NCBI GenBank assembly: GCA_947632175.1
Contig: CANROC010000008.1
Location: 62,001-126,000 of the forward strand
Direction of reading: 5' to 3'
DNA length: 64,000 nucleotides
Source of the DNA: an uncultured Oscillospiraceae bacterium
Lineage (GTDB): Bacteria; Bacillota; Clostridia; Oscillospirales; Oscillospiraceae
The position numbers were made by a program, and so were the translations under genes. A model generated the notes under the pieces. The model saw nothing but the letters and a program-made list of their open reading frames with translations, did not search any database and was not told the DNA's origin. Numbering within the stretch: the first letter of the stretch is position 1; each line of letters opens with the position of its first letter. Positions 1 to 8,449 of the stretch are shown here, one piece after another.

Positions 1-24
1 AAAACTTTGGATAGGAGAAGAAGC

Positions 25-1308
25 ATGAACTACAACAAGAAATCTGTCCGTGACATCGACCTTCAGGGCAAGAAGGTCCTTCTGCGCTGTGACTTCAACG
101 TCCCCCTCAAGGGCGGCGAGATCACCAGCGACAAGCGCATCGTGGCGGCTCTGCCCACCATCCGGTACCTGCTGGACCAGGGCTGCGCCGTCATCGCCTG
201 CTCCCATCTGGGCAAGCCCGAGCCCAGCTTCGACAAGTGGTCCAAGAAGCAGGCCGAGAAGGGCAAGGCCCCCGAGGAGCTCACCGAGGCCAAGTGGCAA
301 AAGTCCCTGGACGCCCTGAAGATGGAGCCCGTGGCGGCCCGCCTTTCCGAGCTTCTTGGCAAGCCCGTGATCCTCGCCGGCGACGTGGTCGGCCCGGACG
401 CCCAGGCCAAGGCCGCCGCCCTGAAGGGCGGGGAGATCATGCTTCTCCAGAATACCCGTTTTGAAAAGGGCGAGACGAAGAACGACCCCGAGTTCACCAA
501 GAAGCTGGCGGCTCTCGCCGGCGACAACGGCGTCTATGTCTCCGACGCCTTCGGCGCCGTCCATCGCGCCCACGCCTCCACCGCCGGTGTGGCCGCCTAT
601 CTGCCCGCCGTCTCCGGCTTCCTCATCGAGAAGGAGCTGGGCATCATGGGCAAGGCCCTGGCCGATCCCGACCGTCCCTTCGTGGCTATTTTGGGCGGCG
701 CCAAGGTCACCGACAAGCTCAACGTCATTAACAACCTCCTGGAGAAGGTGGACACACTCATCATCGGCGGCGGCATGGCCTACACCTTCCTGGCCGCCAA
801 GGGCTATTCCATCGGCACCTCGCTTCTCGACGGCGACAAGCTCGATTACTGCAAGGACATGATGGCCAAGGCCGAGGAAAAGGGCGTCAAGCTCCTCCTG
901 CCCGTGGACACCGTGGTGGCCGCCGCTTTCCCGAATCCCATCGACGGGCCTGTGGACGTGAAGACCGTCCCCTCCGACGCCATTCCCGCCGACATGATGG
1001 GCCTCGATATCGGCGAGGAGACCCGCAAGCTCTTTGCCGCCGCCGTCATGGAGGCCAAGACCGTTGTCTGGAACGGCCCCATGGGCGTCTTTGAGAATCC
1101 CACTCTGGCCGCCGGCACCATCGCCGTGGCCAAGGCCCTGGCGGAGAGCGACTGCGTCTCCATCGTGGGCGGCGGAGACAGCGCGGCGGCCTGCGAGCAG
1201 CTTGGCTTTGCCGACAAGATCACCCACATCTCCACCGGCGGCGGCGCGTCCCTCGAGTTCCTGGAGGGCAAGGAGCTGCCGGGCGTTGCGTGCCTTTTAG
1301 ACAGGTAA
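25..1308 (+). CDS. pgk: Phosphoglycerate kinase
   Basis: This cytoplasmic glycolytic enzyme transfers the acyl phosphate of 1,3-bisphosphoglycerate to ADP. The N-terminal substrate motif RCDFNVP, the HLGKP loop, GGAKVTDK and the C-terminal nucleotide loop GGGDSAAA are all visible. The start at 25 follows an AGGAG site about 7 bases upstream; an in-frame start at 7 lacks one. At 427 residues it is about 30 longer than the usual 395. The extra length is a lysine-rich insertion after HLGKP, roughly residues 65-95. tpiA follows 13 bp downstream, so the two are probably one transcript whose promoter lies left of the window. Confidence 0.97.
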   Translation: MNYNKKSVRDIDLQGKKVLLRCDFNVPLKGGEITSDKRIVAALPTIRYLLDQGCAVIACSHLGKPEPSFDKWSKKQAEKGKAPEELTEAKWQKSLDALKMEPVAARLSELLGKPVILAGDVVGPDAQAKAAALKGGEIMLLQNTRFEKGETKNDPEFTKKLAALAGDNGVYVSDAFGAVHRAHASTAGVAAYLPAVSGFLIEKELGIMGKALADPDRPFVAILGGAKVTDKLNVINNLLEKVDTLIIGGGMAYTFLAAKGYSIGTSLLDGDKLDYCKDMMAKAEEKGVKLLLPVDTVVAAAFPNPIDGPVDVKTVPSDAIPADMMGLDIGEETRKLFAAAVMEAKTVVWNGPMGVFENPTLAAGTIAVAKALAESDCVSIVGGGDSAAACEQLGFADKITHISTGGGASLEFLEGKELPGVACLLDR

Positions 1309-1321
1309 GGGGTGCGGTCCG

Positions 1322-2098
1322 ATGAACAGGAAATACCGCACCACCGTCATCGCGGGCAACTGGAAAATGAACAAGACCCCCTCCGAGGTGAAGGGGTACG
1401 CCGAGGAGCTCAGATCCATCCTGGGAAGCCGCGTCAAGTGGTGCGACATCGTCGTCTGCGCGCCCTTTGTGGACCTGCCCATGGCCGTCCGGTCCTTCCG
1501 GGACCTTAAGGTGGGCGTGGGCGCCCAGAACGTAAGCCAATTCCCCTCCGGCGCGTACACCGGCGAGGTGTCCGTGGGGATGCTCAAGGACACCGGCGTC
1601 AAGTACGTCATCATCGGCCACTCCGAGCGCCGGCAGTATTTCGCCGAGACGGACGAGTCCGTCAACGCCAAGGTCCTGGCCGCTCTGGAGGCGGGGCTCC
1701 AGCCCATCGTCTGCGTGGGCGAGAGCCTGGACCAGCGCGACCGCGGCCTGACGCTGGACTTCGTGTCCTGCCAGGTCAAGGCGGCCCTGTGCGGCGTGGC
1801 GCCGGAGAAGGTGCGGAAGGTCATCTTCGCCTATGAGCCCATCTGGGCCATCGGCACCGGCCGCACCGCCACCAGCGAGCAGGCCGAGGAGGTCTGCCGC
1901 CACATCCGGACCATCGTCCGGGGCCTCTACGGCGCCAGGGCGGCCCGGGCCATCTCCGTCCTCTACGGCGGGTCCATGAACGACCAGAACGCTTACGAGC
2001 TCCTGGCCCAGCCGGACATCGACGGCGGCCTCATCGGCGGCGCCAGCCTGGTCCCCAGCAAGTTCGCGGCCATCGTGAACGCGGCGAATCAAGAATAA
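1322..2098 (+). CDS. tpiA: Triosephosphate isomerase
   Basis: It interconverts dihydroxyacetone phosphate and glyceraldehyde 3-phosphate in glycolysis. All catalytic elements are present: GNWKMNK (Lys), IGHSERR (His electrophile), YEPIWAIGTG (Glu base and loop 6) and the phosphate-binding LYGGSM. Its 258 residues match the family. It sits directly after pgk. The last 410 bp, from 1689 to the stop, are repeated almost perfectly at 5295-5704, so this is the intact copy of a partial duplication. Confidence 0.97.
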   Translation: MNRKYRTTVIAGNWKMNKTPSEVKGYAEELRSILGSRVKWCDIVVCAPFVDLPMAVRSFRDLKVGVGAQNVSQFPSGAYTGEVSVGMLKDTGVKYVIIGHSERRQYFAETDESVNAKVLAALEAGLQPIVCVGESLDQRDRGLTLDFVSCQVKAALCGVAPEKVRKVIFAYEPIWAIGTGRTATSEQAEEVCRHIRTIVRGLYGARAARAISVLYGGSMNDQNAYELLAQPDIDGGLIGGASLVPSKFAAIVNAANQE

Positions 2099-2138
2099 CA
2101 TAAGCTCCCCGGGCCGCCGGACAGAGCGGAAACGAAAC

Positions 2139-2171
2139 AGGGACGGTTTTTGTGACAAAAGAACCGTCCCT
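2139..2171. terminator. GGGACGGTT hairpin after tpiA
   Basis: Ten-base arms (AGGGACGGTT at 2139-2148 and AACCGTCCCT at 2162-2171) enclose a loop that is itself partly palindromic. It could end the pgk-tpiA transcript, although only three T follow. Related but incomplete GGGGACGG or GGACGGTTCTT strings recur at about 5129 and 5266, on the other side of the insert, so it may instead be a REP-type repeat. Confidence 0.5.
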
Positions 2172-2216
2172 TTGGTCATAGTTCCTTTTTTAAAGGGAAA
2201 AATTGGCTTGTATTCC

Positions 2217-2244
2217 TTGACAACCTTACGTTTTTTAGTATAAT
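2217..2244 (+). promoter_or_regulatory. Promoter of the metalloprotease-lipoprotein pair
   Basis: TTGACA at 2217-2222, a 16-base spacer and TATAAT at 2239-2244 form a full consensus promoter in an AT-rich stretch. It lies about 90 bp before the start codon at 2336. Confidence 0.75.
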
Positions 2245-2335
2245 AAATTAAAACTGTTCCGTAACAAATATTTAGGCGAAATGCACCGTCTGTTCCATAA
2301 CCCCGTTGGTGCCTTTCGTAGAAAGGTGGATTATA

Positions 2336-4480
2336 ATGGAAAAATCTTGCGTTCATTATTTTATCTCTTTTTTGCTCGCATTTGCCATTTGCCCATCTGT
2401 TGGAGTCCCGGCTCTTGCAACTGAGAACAAAACAACTGCGCCGTGTAATGTTGATGCTGAAAACGATACATTTGGCGAAACAAAAAGCATATATGAACTG
2501 TTTTTTGAATATGAATACAATGCTAACCAGGTGTTCCGATACGACTCCCCCACAATTCCAGTGGACTTTTATATAAAAGGATTAAGAAAAGGCCAAACTT
2601 GCTCTTTGTCTGTGAGCAGTTCACTTGATATAAAATCTACCTTACTCAGAAATGCTAATATTTATAGTTCTTCGAATAACCACGTAGAGCTTGACATTAC
2701 TTTTTCTGATGATGACGCTTCAACGATGAATCGAAGTACACCCGACATATCTATTAATTATATTGCTATTACCGCGGACAGCGAATTAGAAGATACAATC
2801 CCTTGTACGCTTACTATGTATGTTCTTAATTCCCCATATGGCGTATTCGTTAGTTATGTAGATGAAGAACAAGTAAGGGAATATTATTACCAATGGATGT
2901 ATGAAAATAGCATTATTGAAGAAGCCGAATATGATGCCTTTCTCGATACTAGGGGTTTAACTACCACGATAGATGAGCAAACATATAAGGATGCACTTAG
3001 TAATTTGGGAAAAGCCAGAAGCGTTCAAGCGACTGAAGTTTATTTGATTTATACGATTACCGCAAGTGGTAACATGCTTACGGTGTCAGGGGAAATGAAT
3101 TGGACAGACATCTATGGAGCAGCTCACCCTCTCAAAAACGTTTTGGTTGAAATTGTTGATGAGGATGTTGCCGTAGATGACGTGGTTGCCACCACAACAA
3201 CAAATGCAAGTGGCAAGTTTTCTGCAACATTTGCGAATCAAACAGGCGCCGCAGAGAATGGCGGCTGCGATATTTTCGTTCGCGCCTATGCAAAATCAAG
3301 CAATGTTACTGTAGAGACCACTTTATTAGGAAAGACCTACGCTCTGGAAACACCTGTAACGCAAGATGTAACAGCCAGCGTGGGTACAATATATCAACTC
3401 TTACCCCCATGTGATACCGCGAATGCTTTTCAGATCCATCAGGCAGCTAACGTGGGTGCTCAGTATGTAAGGGACTTATCTGGAACCGCGCCAGCTAACT
3501 GTGATTTCAACTACCCCTATTCAGATAGTAAATCAAGTAAATATAATGGTTTTGGCGTTGAGGTTACATCGTCTGCATATTATTCTTGGGATGTAATCCT
3601 TCATGAATATGGTCATTTTATTCAGGATATTTACAATATGGGAGATAATCCGGGAGGTACTCATTATATTAATTCGAACATGATTGATTTCTATAGCACT
3701 GACGAAGACCACTCATACAAATTATCAAAAGCCAAGGACCATGGTTGTCGAATTGCTTGGGCAGAAGGCTGGGCTACTTATTTTGGAGTTGCGGCCCAAG
3801 TACATCAAGATGTAGCAAGCATGGGCGTTCCTTATGCGGGAGATGCATCGTACGACGACGTGTATAAGAATATACACTACGATAGTGAAGCCAGTTCAGG
3901 GTGCGGCGAAGGTAATGAACTGGCGGTCACTTGTGTTCTGTGGGACCTGATGGATTCCTCCAGCACAACAGGAGCAAAATCTGAAGCATATGATAACGTG
4001 TCCCTCGGGCACGCAACCGTATGGAATTATACTGTTGATTCCAGTGCAAAAACCTTTTCCGATTTCATGGAGTATGTGTATTCACAAGTGTCTTCTTCAA
4101 ATTATCGGAATATCGGGAGTATACTTGGCAAACAGAAAATTACACCTGACACACTCAAAACAAACGGTTCTACTTCAACAAACTATAGTATATCCAGCGA
4201 TGCTCCCCCCACGTTTGGTTGGACCGCGACAATAGGCAGTACGCAGTGCGCAGACAGATATATGGTTCAGATATATGATTTATCCATGAACCTGATAACA
4301 TCCAGTTTGGTTTCTACCAGTGTACAATCTCTTACTATATCCAAAGGGGATTGGGAAAAAATCAAAGCGAATTATAGCAACGGATTCTATTGGTGCATAC
4401 AAGTCACGCCTTCGTCAGAACCCGCTACGGGACCGTATTATTCGCAGATTATTAGGTGTTATCTCAGCGATATCCTCTAA
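2336..4480 (+). CDS. Secreted zinc-metalloprotease-like protein
   Basis: This 714-residue protein has an N-terminal signal peptide, so it is probably exported. A zinc-protease signature HEYGH lies at residues 423-427, and a likely third zinc ligand, Glu477, sits in WAEGWATYFG 49 residues later, as in gluzincins. Residues about 230-340 look like an immunoglobulin/transthyretin-type fold, and the C-terminus is beta-rich. The start at 2336 follows AAAGGTGG. The gene is clearly AT-richer than its neighbours, which suggests acquisition. It lies with the next lipoprotein between two copies of the tpiA 3' end. The protease class is inferred from the motif; no substrate can be named. Confidence 0.75.
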   Translation: MEKSCVHYFISFLLAFAICPSVGVPALATENKTTAPCNVDAENDTFGETKSIYELFFEYEYNANQVFRYDSPTIPVDFYIKGLRKGQTCSLSVSSSLDIKSTLLRNANIYSSSNNHVELDITFSDDDASTMNRSTPDISINYIAITADSELEDTIPCTLTMYVLNSPYGVFVSYVDEEQVREYYYQWMYENSIIEEAEYDAFLDTRGLTTTIDEQTYKDALSNLGKARSVQATEVYLIYTITASGNMLTVSGEMNWTDIYGAAHPLKNVLVEIVDEDVAVDDVVATTTTNASGKFSATFANQTGAAENGGCDIFVRAYAKSSNVTVETTLLGKTYALETPVTQDVTASVGTIYQLLPPCDTANAFQIHQAANVGAQYVRDLSGTAPANCDFNYPYSDSKSSKYNGFGVEVTSSAYYSWDVILHEYGHFIQDIYNMGDNPGGTHYINSNMIDFYSTDEDHSYKLSKAKDHGCRIAWAEGWATYFGVAAQVHQDVASMGVPYAGDASYDDVYKNIHYDSEASSGCGEGNELAVTCVLWDLMDSSSTTGAKSEAYDNVSLGHATVWNYTVDSSAKTFSDFMEYVYSQVSSSNYRNIGSILGKQKITPDTLKTNGSTSTNYSISSDAPPTFGWTATIGSTQCADRYMVQIYDLSMNLITSSLVSTSVQSLTISKGDWEKIKANYSNGFYWCIQVTPSSEPATGPYYSQIIRCYLSDIL

Positions 4481-4494
4481 GGGAGGGGCTTTTC

Positions 4495-5079
4495 ATGAGC
4501 TGCTTGAAGAAACATATCGCATTGATTGGCGCGCTTGTCTTCGCTTTGCTATTCTCAGCTTGTGCGGAAGGTCGGAGCGTCGACAGCGAACTATCGGCAG
4601 TTTCAATCGATGAGCCCTCGGTGGCCTTGTGGGTGGCGTTGAAAGCGGAGGAAAACACGGTTGCGGACAGCGCTTACACCGTCCAGGTCTCTTTCGGTGC
4701 CGGTGGGGGGTATTCTCGTTATGTTGTGACAGTAACCTCTGAGGTTGAGGATTTTGCGATCACGAAGACTTGTCCCGATGAGTATAATGTGAATGGAGTC
4801 GAGTATAATTCCGAAGACTTTTACGTCCTTCCCACACATCCCGTGACATTTGAAAAGCTGCCGCAGAAATTTACCGTATCACTACTGCCAATATACGGTA
4901 ACGGAATCTATTCGGGCCAGGTTGAAATTGCTGTGCGCGGATATACCCCTGACGGTTCATATGGCACAGCAAAGGTTTATTTATATTACTACGGCTATGA
5001 TAAACTGGTTTGCTTCAGCTCAAAATCGGTGGAAAAAGCCAAAAGCCTTTATTTAAAGCAGTCGAGCGTATATAGATGA
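4495..5079 (+). CDS. Putative lipoprotein
   Basis: The 194-residue product begins with a short basic region and a hydrophobic stretch ending in the lipobox LFSAC, with Cys23 as the lipidation site, so it is predicted to be anchored on the outer face of the membrane. The remainder is beta-rich with many Tyr and Val residues and matches no family I recognise. It starts 14 bp after the metalloprotease stop with a GGGAGGGG site, so the two are probably co-transcribed. Confidence 0.65.
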   Translation: MSCLKKHIALIGALVFALLFSACAEGRSVDSELSAVSIDEPSVALWVALKAEENTVADSAYTVQVSFGAGGGYSRYVVTVTSEVEDFAITKTCPDEYNVNGVEYNSEDFYVLPTHPVTFEKLPQKFTVSLLPIYGNGIYSGQVEIAVRGYTPDGSYGTAKVYLYYYGYDKLVCFSSKSVEKAKSLYLKQSSVYR

Positions 5080-5294
5080 TGAAAGTTCGTTTGTAGCGTC
5101 GACAACCAAAATAACTAAATATCATCACGGGGACGGCTCTTTTGTATCATTGAGTGCAATTCATATAACTTGATCCAACCTCCTACCGGCGTTATGGGCG
5201 CTGGACGGGGAACTCTCGGGTGTCGATTCGCACGCCGGGGGTCTCTGCGGACGTAACAGAAGGACGGTTCTTAATTCGCGCCTTGGCTTCGCTC
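5080..5294. other. Junction between lipoprotein gene and tpiA fragment
   Basis: No gene is seen. The stretch contains partial copies of the GGGACGGTT motif, GGGGACGG at about 5129 and GGACGGTTCTT at about 5266, related to the hairpin at 2139. Base composition rises back to the GC-rich background near 5200, which marks the right edge of the AT-rich insert. Confidence 0.5.
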
Positions 5295-5704
5295 AGGCGG
5301 GGCTCCAGCCCATCGTCTGCGTGGGCGAGAGCCTGGACCAGCGCGACCGCGGTCTGACGCTGGACTTCGTGTCCTGCCAGGTCAAGGCGGCCCTGTGCGG
5401 CGTGGCGCCGGAGAAGGTGCGGAAGGTCATCTTCGCCTATGAGCCCATCTGGGCCATCGGCACCGGCCGCACCGCCACCAGCGAGCAGGCCGAGGAGGTC
5501 TGCCGCCACATCCGGACCATCGTCCGGGGCCTCTACGGCGCCAGGGCGGCCCGGGCCATCTCCGTCCTCTACGGCGGGTCCATGAACGACCAGAACGCTT
5601 ACGAGCTCCTGGCCCAGCCGGACATCGACGGCGGCCTCATCGGCGGCGCCAGCCTGGTCCCCAGCAAGTTCGCGGCCATCGTGAACGCGGCGAATCAAGA
5701 ATAA
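5295..5704 (+). pseudogene. Duplicated 3' fragment of tpiA
   Basis: These 410 bp match 1689-2098 with a single difference that I can find: C1747 is T5353, a synonymous glycine change. The match begins abruptly and ends exactly at the tpiA stop codon. A GTG at 5321 would open a 127-codon product carrying the catalytic Glu loop but not the N-terminal Lys or the His, so it cannot be an active isomerase. The near identity implies a recent duplication or gene conversion. Confidence 0.9.
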
Positions 5705-5714
5705 GCGCTGGTTT

Positions 5715-6048
5715 GGAAGGCCGCTTTGCGGCCTTCCAATGCCAAGGGGATACGTGCGGAAGACCTCCGGGAAAAGCCTGCGGGCTTTTGCCCGGAGGTC
5801 TTCCTGCTGTTTTGCTCCGCGCACGGCCTCGTCGTCGCTGATGCCGCTTTGCCTCGGGCTCCCTCCGGTCGCCCATCTCGGCCTAAGAGCCGCCGCTGCG
5901 CGGCGGTTGGCCTCGAAACACGCCTGCGGGCGTAGTCGGGCGCTGGCATCGCTCCTCCTCCCCCCAGCGGGCTTCGCCCGCCGGGGACCCCGGGCCGCAC
6001 ACTCCGCAAAAAATGGCTCGATGGGGGGTTGGGCCGCTTTCTTCTGAT
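5715..6048 (-). ncRNA. Candidate structured non-coding RNA
   Basis: A perfect minus-strand promoter (6055-6083) points into this segment. The transcript would hold a GATGCC/GGCATC pairing (plus coordinates 5945-5950 with 5840-5845). That pairing encloses three hairpins, including a GCCGCC-rich one at about 5889-5906, and so forms a multibranch junction. It ends with a very stable extended hairpin at 5758-5804 and a second hairpin at 5715-5737. No credible protein is encoded. No second copy was seen in the window. I cannot name an RNA family. Confidence 0.45.
5758..5804. terminator. Long GC-rich hairpin
   Basis: Arms GGAAGACCTCCGGG (5758-5771) and CCCGGAGGTCTTCC (5791-5804) pair perfectly and enclose a further AAAAGCC/GGCTTTT stem. 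There is no T-tract on either side. It may be the 3' structure of the candidate RNA rather than a classical terminator. The smaller hairpin GGAAGGCCGC/GCGGCCTTCC at 5715-5737 lies next to it. Confidence 0.55.
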
Positions 6049-6054
6049 ATGCGT

Positions 6055-6083
6055 ATTATACCACAAAATGAGTAAATTGTCAA
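6055..6083 (-). promoter_or_regulatory. Consensus promoter pointing left out of the repeat island
   Basis: Read on the minus strand, TTGACA (6078-6083), a 17-base spacer and TATAAT (6055-6060), with an upstream TGG that gives an extended -10. The surrounding 42 bases (6053-6094) match the ends of the element at 27117-27786. No minus-strand gene lies downstream; the segment it would transcribe is the candidate structured RNA. Confidence 0.75.
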
Positions 6084-6094
6084 GTATTATTTTA

Positions 6095-7241
6095 GTATTT
6101 TGAAGTATTTTTTTATAGGGGCGGGTTCCAAACCCGCCCGCGTTTTTCGGCGCCGTTCTGTCCTCCCCCGCTCGCTTCCCCCCTGCCCCCCTCCTACGAG
6201 GAGGGGGCTTTTTAAAAGGTTTGCGGCTTCGCCGCATTCTTTGATTTTGCCCGCGCGGCGGGGACGGGGGACGAAGGACGGGGGACGGGCGGGTTTGGAA
6301 CCCGCCCCTACAGTTTTTGGGATATGTTTCCATTCATGCCGTACGGGCCGCTGCCCACGGCGGCCTACGTTGCGGGGTTCGGATTACTTTTGACAAACGC
6401 CGTAGGGGCCGCCACTCCTGGCGGCCCGCGTTGCGATAACATCCAATGTCGGTTGAATGGGATAACCTTCCAAATCCCCCGTAGGGGCGGACCCATGTGT
6501 CCGCCCGTGGCACGTGGCGTGAACGGGGACGGGTCCGATAAAACGGGAAATAGCGGTTATCGGGAGGAAAGGGCCGCCGTGGGCGGCGGCCCGTACGGCG
6601 GTGGTCGAGACGTGTCAATAGACGAAAGGCGGGTCGCCGAGACGGGGACCCCTACGGCGGATAAGGCAAGCCGGTAAAATAGACGCCCCCACCCTGCCCA
6701 TCGCTTCGCTCGGGCACCCCTCCCGGAGGGAGGGGCAAAAAAGGTGCGTTATCGGAACTGGTTCAAAAAATCGCGCCCGCCCCCCGTCTCAGTGCCCCCT
6801 CCTCGTAGGAGGGGGGCAGGGGGGGAAGCGAGCGTTGGATAATAGAGTAGTTCCGGCAAATCGAACCCGTTCCATTCACGCCGTACGGGCCGCTGCCCAC
6901 AGCGGCCCCCGTTGCAGGTTTCGGATTGCCTCTCGTTAAACGCCGTAGGGGCCGCCACTCCTGGCGGCCCGCGTTGCAGGTTTCGGATTTATTTCGATAA
7001 ACGCCGTAGGGGTCGCCGTCCCCGGCGACCCCTACGGCGGATATCGCAGGCCGGTGGCGCGGCGGCGGCGGGGGCGAGTGGGGGATATAAAAAATGCGGC
7101 GAAGCCGCAAACCTTTTTCCCGCCGCCGCACGGGGAACCCTTCCGGCGCTTCGCGCGCCTGCCCCATGCCGGTGGGGCCGGGGCAGGCGGGAAATTAAAC
7201 ATGCGGCGTCAGGCGCAGGCCTTTTCCCGACCGCTTTTGGG
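6095..7241. repeat. Intergenic repeat island 1
   Basis: No gene is seen in this 1.1-kb stretch. It is a mosaic of hairpin modules: GGGCGGGTT/AACCCGCCC at 6116-6140 and 6287-6310; a TAC-GAGGAGGGGG module at about 6176-6210 and, inverted, at about 6790-6830; GTAGGGG-GCCGCC at 6401-6434 and 6941-6977; GTAGGGG-CGGAC at 6481-6508; and GTAGGGG-TCGCC at 7002-7040. The module starts at 6879, 6941 and 7002, and those at 6337 and 6398, are spaced 61-62 bp apart with similar linkers. The same modules recur near 10.6, 14.7, 21.1, 27.5 and 56.6 kb. Confidence 0.85.
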
Positions 7242-7270
7242 TTGAAATGGGGGCGCGGGTGTGGTAGAAT
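7242..7270 (+). promoter_or_regulatory. Promoter of the ATP-grasp operon
   Basis: TTGAAA (7242-7247), a 17-base spacer and TAGAAT (7265-7270) lie 30 bp before the start codon at 7301, at the right edge of the repeat island. Confidence 0.6.
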
Positions 7271-7300
7271 GGGGGAAAAAGCTTGGAGAGGGGGGACGTT

Positions 7301-8449
7301 ATGACCGCCGTTGTGACGGATGTACACTACCGCATGGCCCTGGCGGTCATACGGGACCTGGGGGAGCGGGGCGTGCGGGTCGTTTGCTGTGAGCGGGAAG
7401 AGCAGGGCGCGGCGGTGGGGTTTGCCTCCCGGTACTGCGCCGAGGCACGGGCCCTCCCGGCGGAGGGGTATGCCGACGCGCTCTATGACCTGTGCCGGGA
7501 GCTTTTTGAGGCCGAGGGGGACAAGCCCGCCCTCCTGCCGGTGGGCGCGGGTACGCTGGCCGCGCTGACGAAGCCTGAGAACGCCCGGCGGTTTGAAAGT
7601 GTGGCGGGGACGCTGCTGCCGGATAAGGCGGCCCTGGATATGCTCAACGACAAGGAGGCCGTGGCGGGGCTGGCCCGGGAGCTTCAGATCCCCGTGCCGG
7701 AGGCCTACACGCCGGAGACGGCGGAGTTTCCCTGCGTGGTGAAGCCCCGGTGCGGGGAGAAATTCGGCATCACGGCCTCGGAGCGCTACCGCATCTGCCG
7801 GGACCCGGCGGAGCTGGCGGCGGCGCGGGAGCGGTTTACGGCGCTGACCGGCGAGGAGCCCCTCTGCCAGCAATTCCTCCCCGGCGACGGGCTGGGGTGC
7901 TCGGTCCTCGCCGAGGACGGGCAGGTCCGGCGGAGCATCTGCCACCGGCGCGTCCGGGAGTACCCCGTCTCCGGCGGGCCCTCCAGCTGCTGTGAGGCCG
8001 TGGAGGACGGTGAGCTCACCGCCTACGCCGCCGCCCTGGCGGAGCGGACCGGGTTTTCGGGGCTTTTTATGGCGGAATTTAAGCGGGACGGCGAGGGCCG
8101 GCCCCGGCTTTTGGAGGTCAACCCCCGCGTCTGGGGCACGTACCCCCTGACGCGGGCGGCCAAGGCCGGGTTCAGCTGGGAGTGGTTCCGGCTCGCCTGG
8201 AACCGTGGCAGCCCGGACAAGGCCCTCCCGGAGGAGGCCGCCGGGGCTAAAAACGGCAAGCGCATGGCCTTCGCCGCCTCGGACCTCATGGCGGCGGCGG
8301 GCTATTGGAAGCTTGGACAGAAAAAACGCGCCCTGGGGGCCGTGGGGGCCTTCTTCGACCCGCAGACAGCCGACGGCGTGTGGGAGTGGCGGGATATGAA
8401 GCCCGCCCTGCGGTATTATGGGTCGCTTTTGAAGAGGGGAGGGCGGTAG
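7301..8449 (+). CDS. ATP-grasp domain protein
   Basis: The 382-residue protein has the layout of an ATP-grasp ligase: an N-terminal Rossmann-like preATP-grasp region (about 1-110), a VVKPRCG nucleotide-binding strand, QQFLPG and the metal-binding LLEVNPRVWG near residue 270. Family members join a carboxylate to an amine or thiol with ATP through an acyl phosphate. The start at 7301 has a GGAGAGGGGGG site, and an ATG is not found at the alternative upstream start. It is followed without a gap by the PHP gene. The substrate is unknown; carbohydrate- or cell-wall-linked work is a guess from the neighbouring deacetylase. Confidence 0.75.
   Translation: MTAVVTDVHYRMALAVIRDLGERGVRVVCCEREEQGAAVGFASRYCAEARALPAEGYADALYDLCRELFEAEGDKPALLPVGAGTLAALTKPENARRFESVAGTLLPDKAALDMLNDKEAVAGLARELQIPVPEAYTPETAEFPCVVKPRCGEKFGITASERYRICRDPAELAAARERFTALTGEEPLCQQFLPGDGLGCSVLAEDGQVRRSICHRRVREYPVSGGPSSCCEAVEDGELTAYAAALAERTGFSGLFMAEFKRDGEGRPRLLEVNPRVWGTYPLTRAAKAGFSWEWFRLAWNRGSPDKALPEEAAGAKNGKRMAFAASDLMAAAGYWKLGQKKRALGAVGAFFDPQTADGVWEWRDMKPALRYYGSLLKRGGR

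Noticed and set aside
2139..5294. The AT-rich cassette as a complete integrative element
   Set aside because: There is no integrase, transposase or relaxase, and the flanking repeat is a gene fragment of 410 bp, so only cargo with a duplication can be claimed.
5321..5704. A second functional triosephosphate isomerase
   Set aside because: It lacks the N-terminal catalytic Lys and the His motif; it is only the duplicated 3' third of tpiA.
5883..6083. Small proteins encoded in the candidate RNA region
   Set aside because: The frames are Arg/Pro/Ala-rich with no conserved-looking motif, and the sequence is better explained by paired stems.
6337..7040. CRISPR-like regular spacing of hairpin modules
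   Set aside because: The 61-62-bp period has variable stems and conserved linkers, the opposite of constant repeats with variable spacers, and no cas gene is present.
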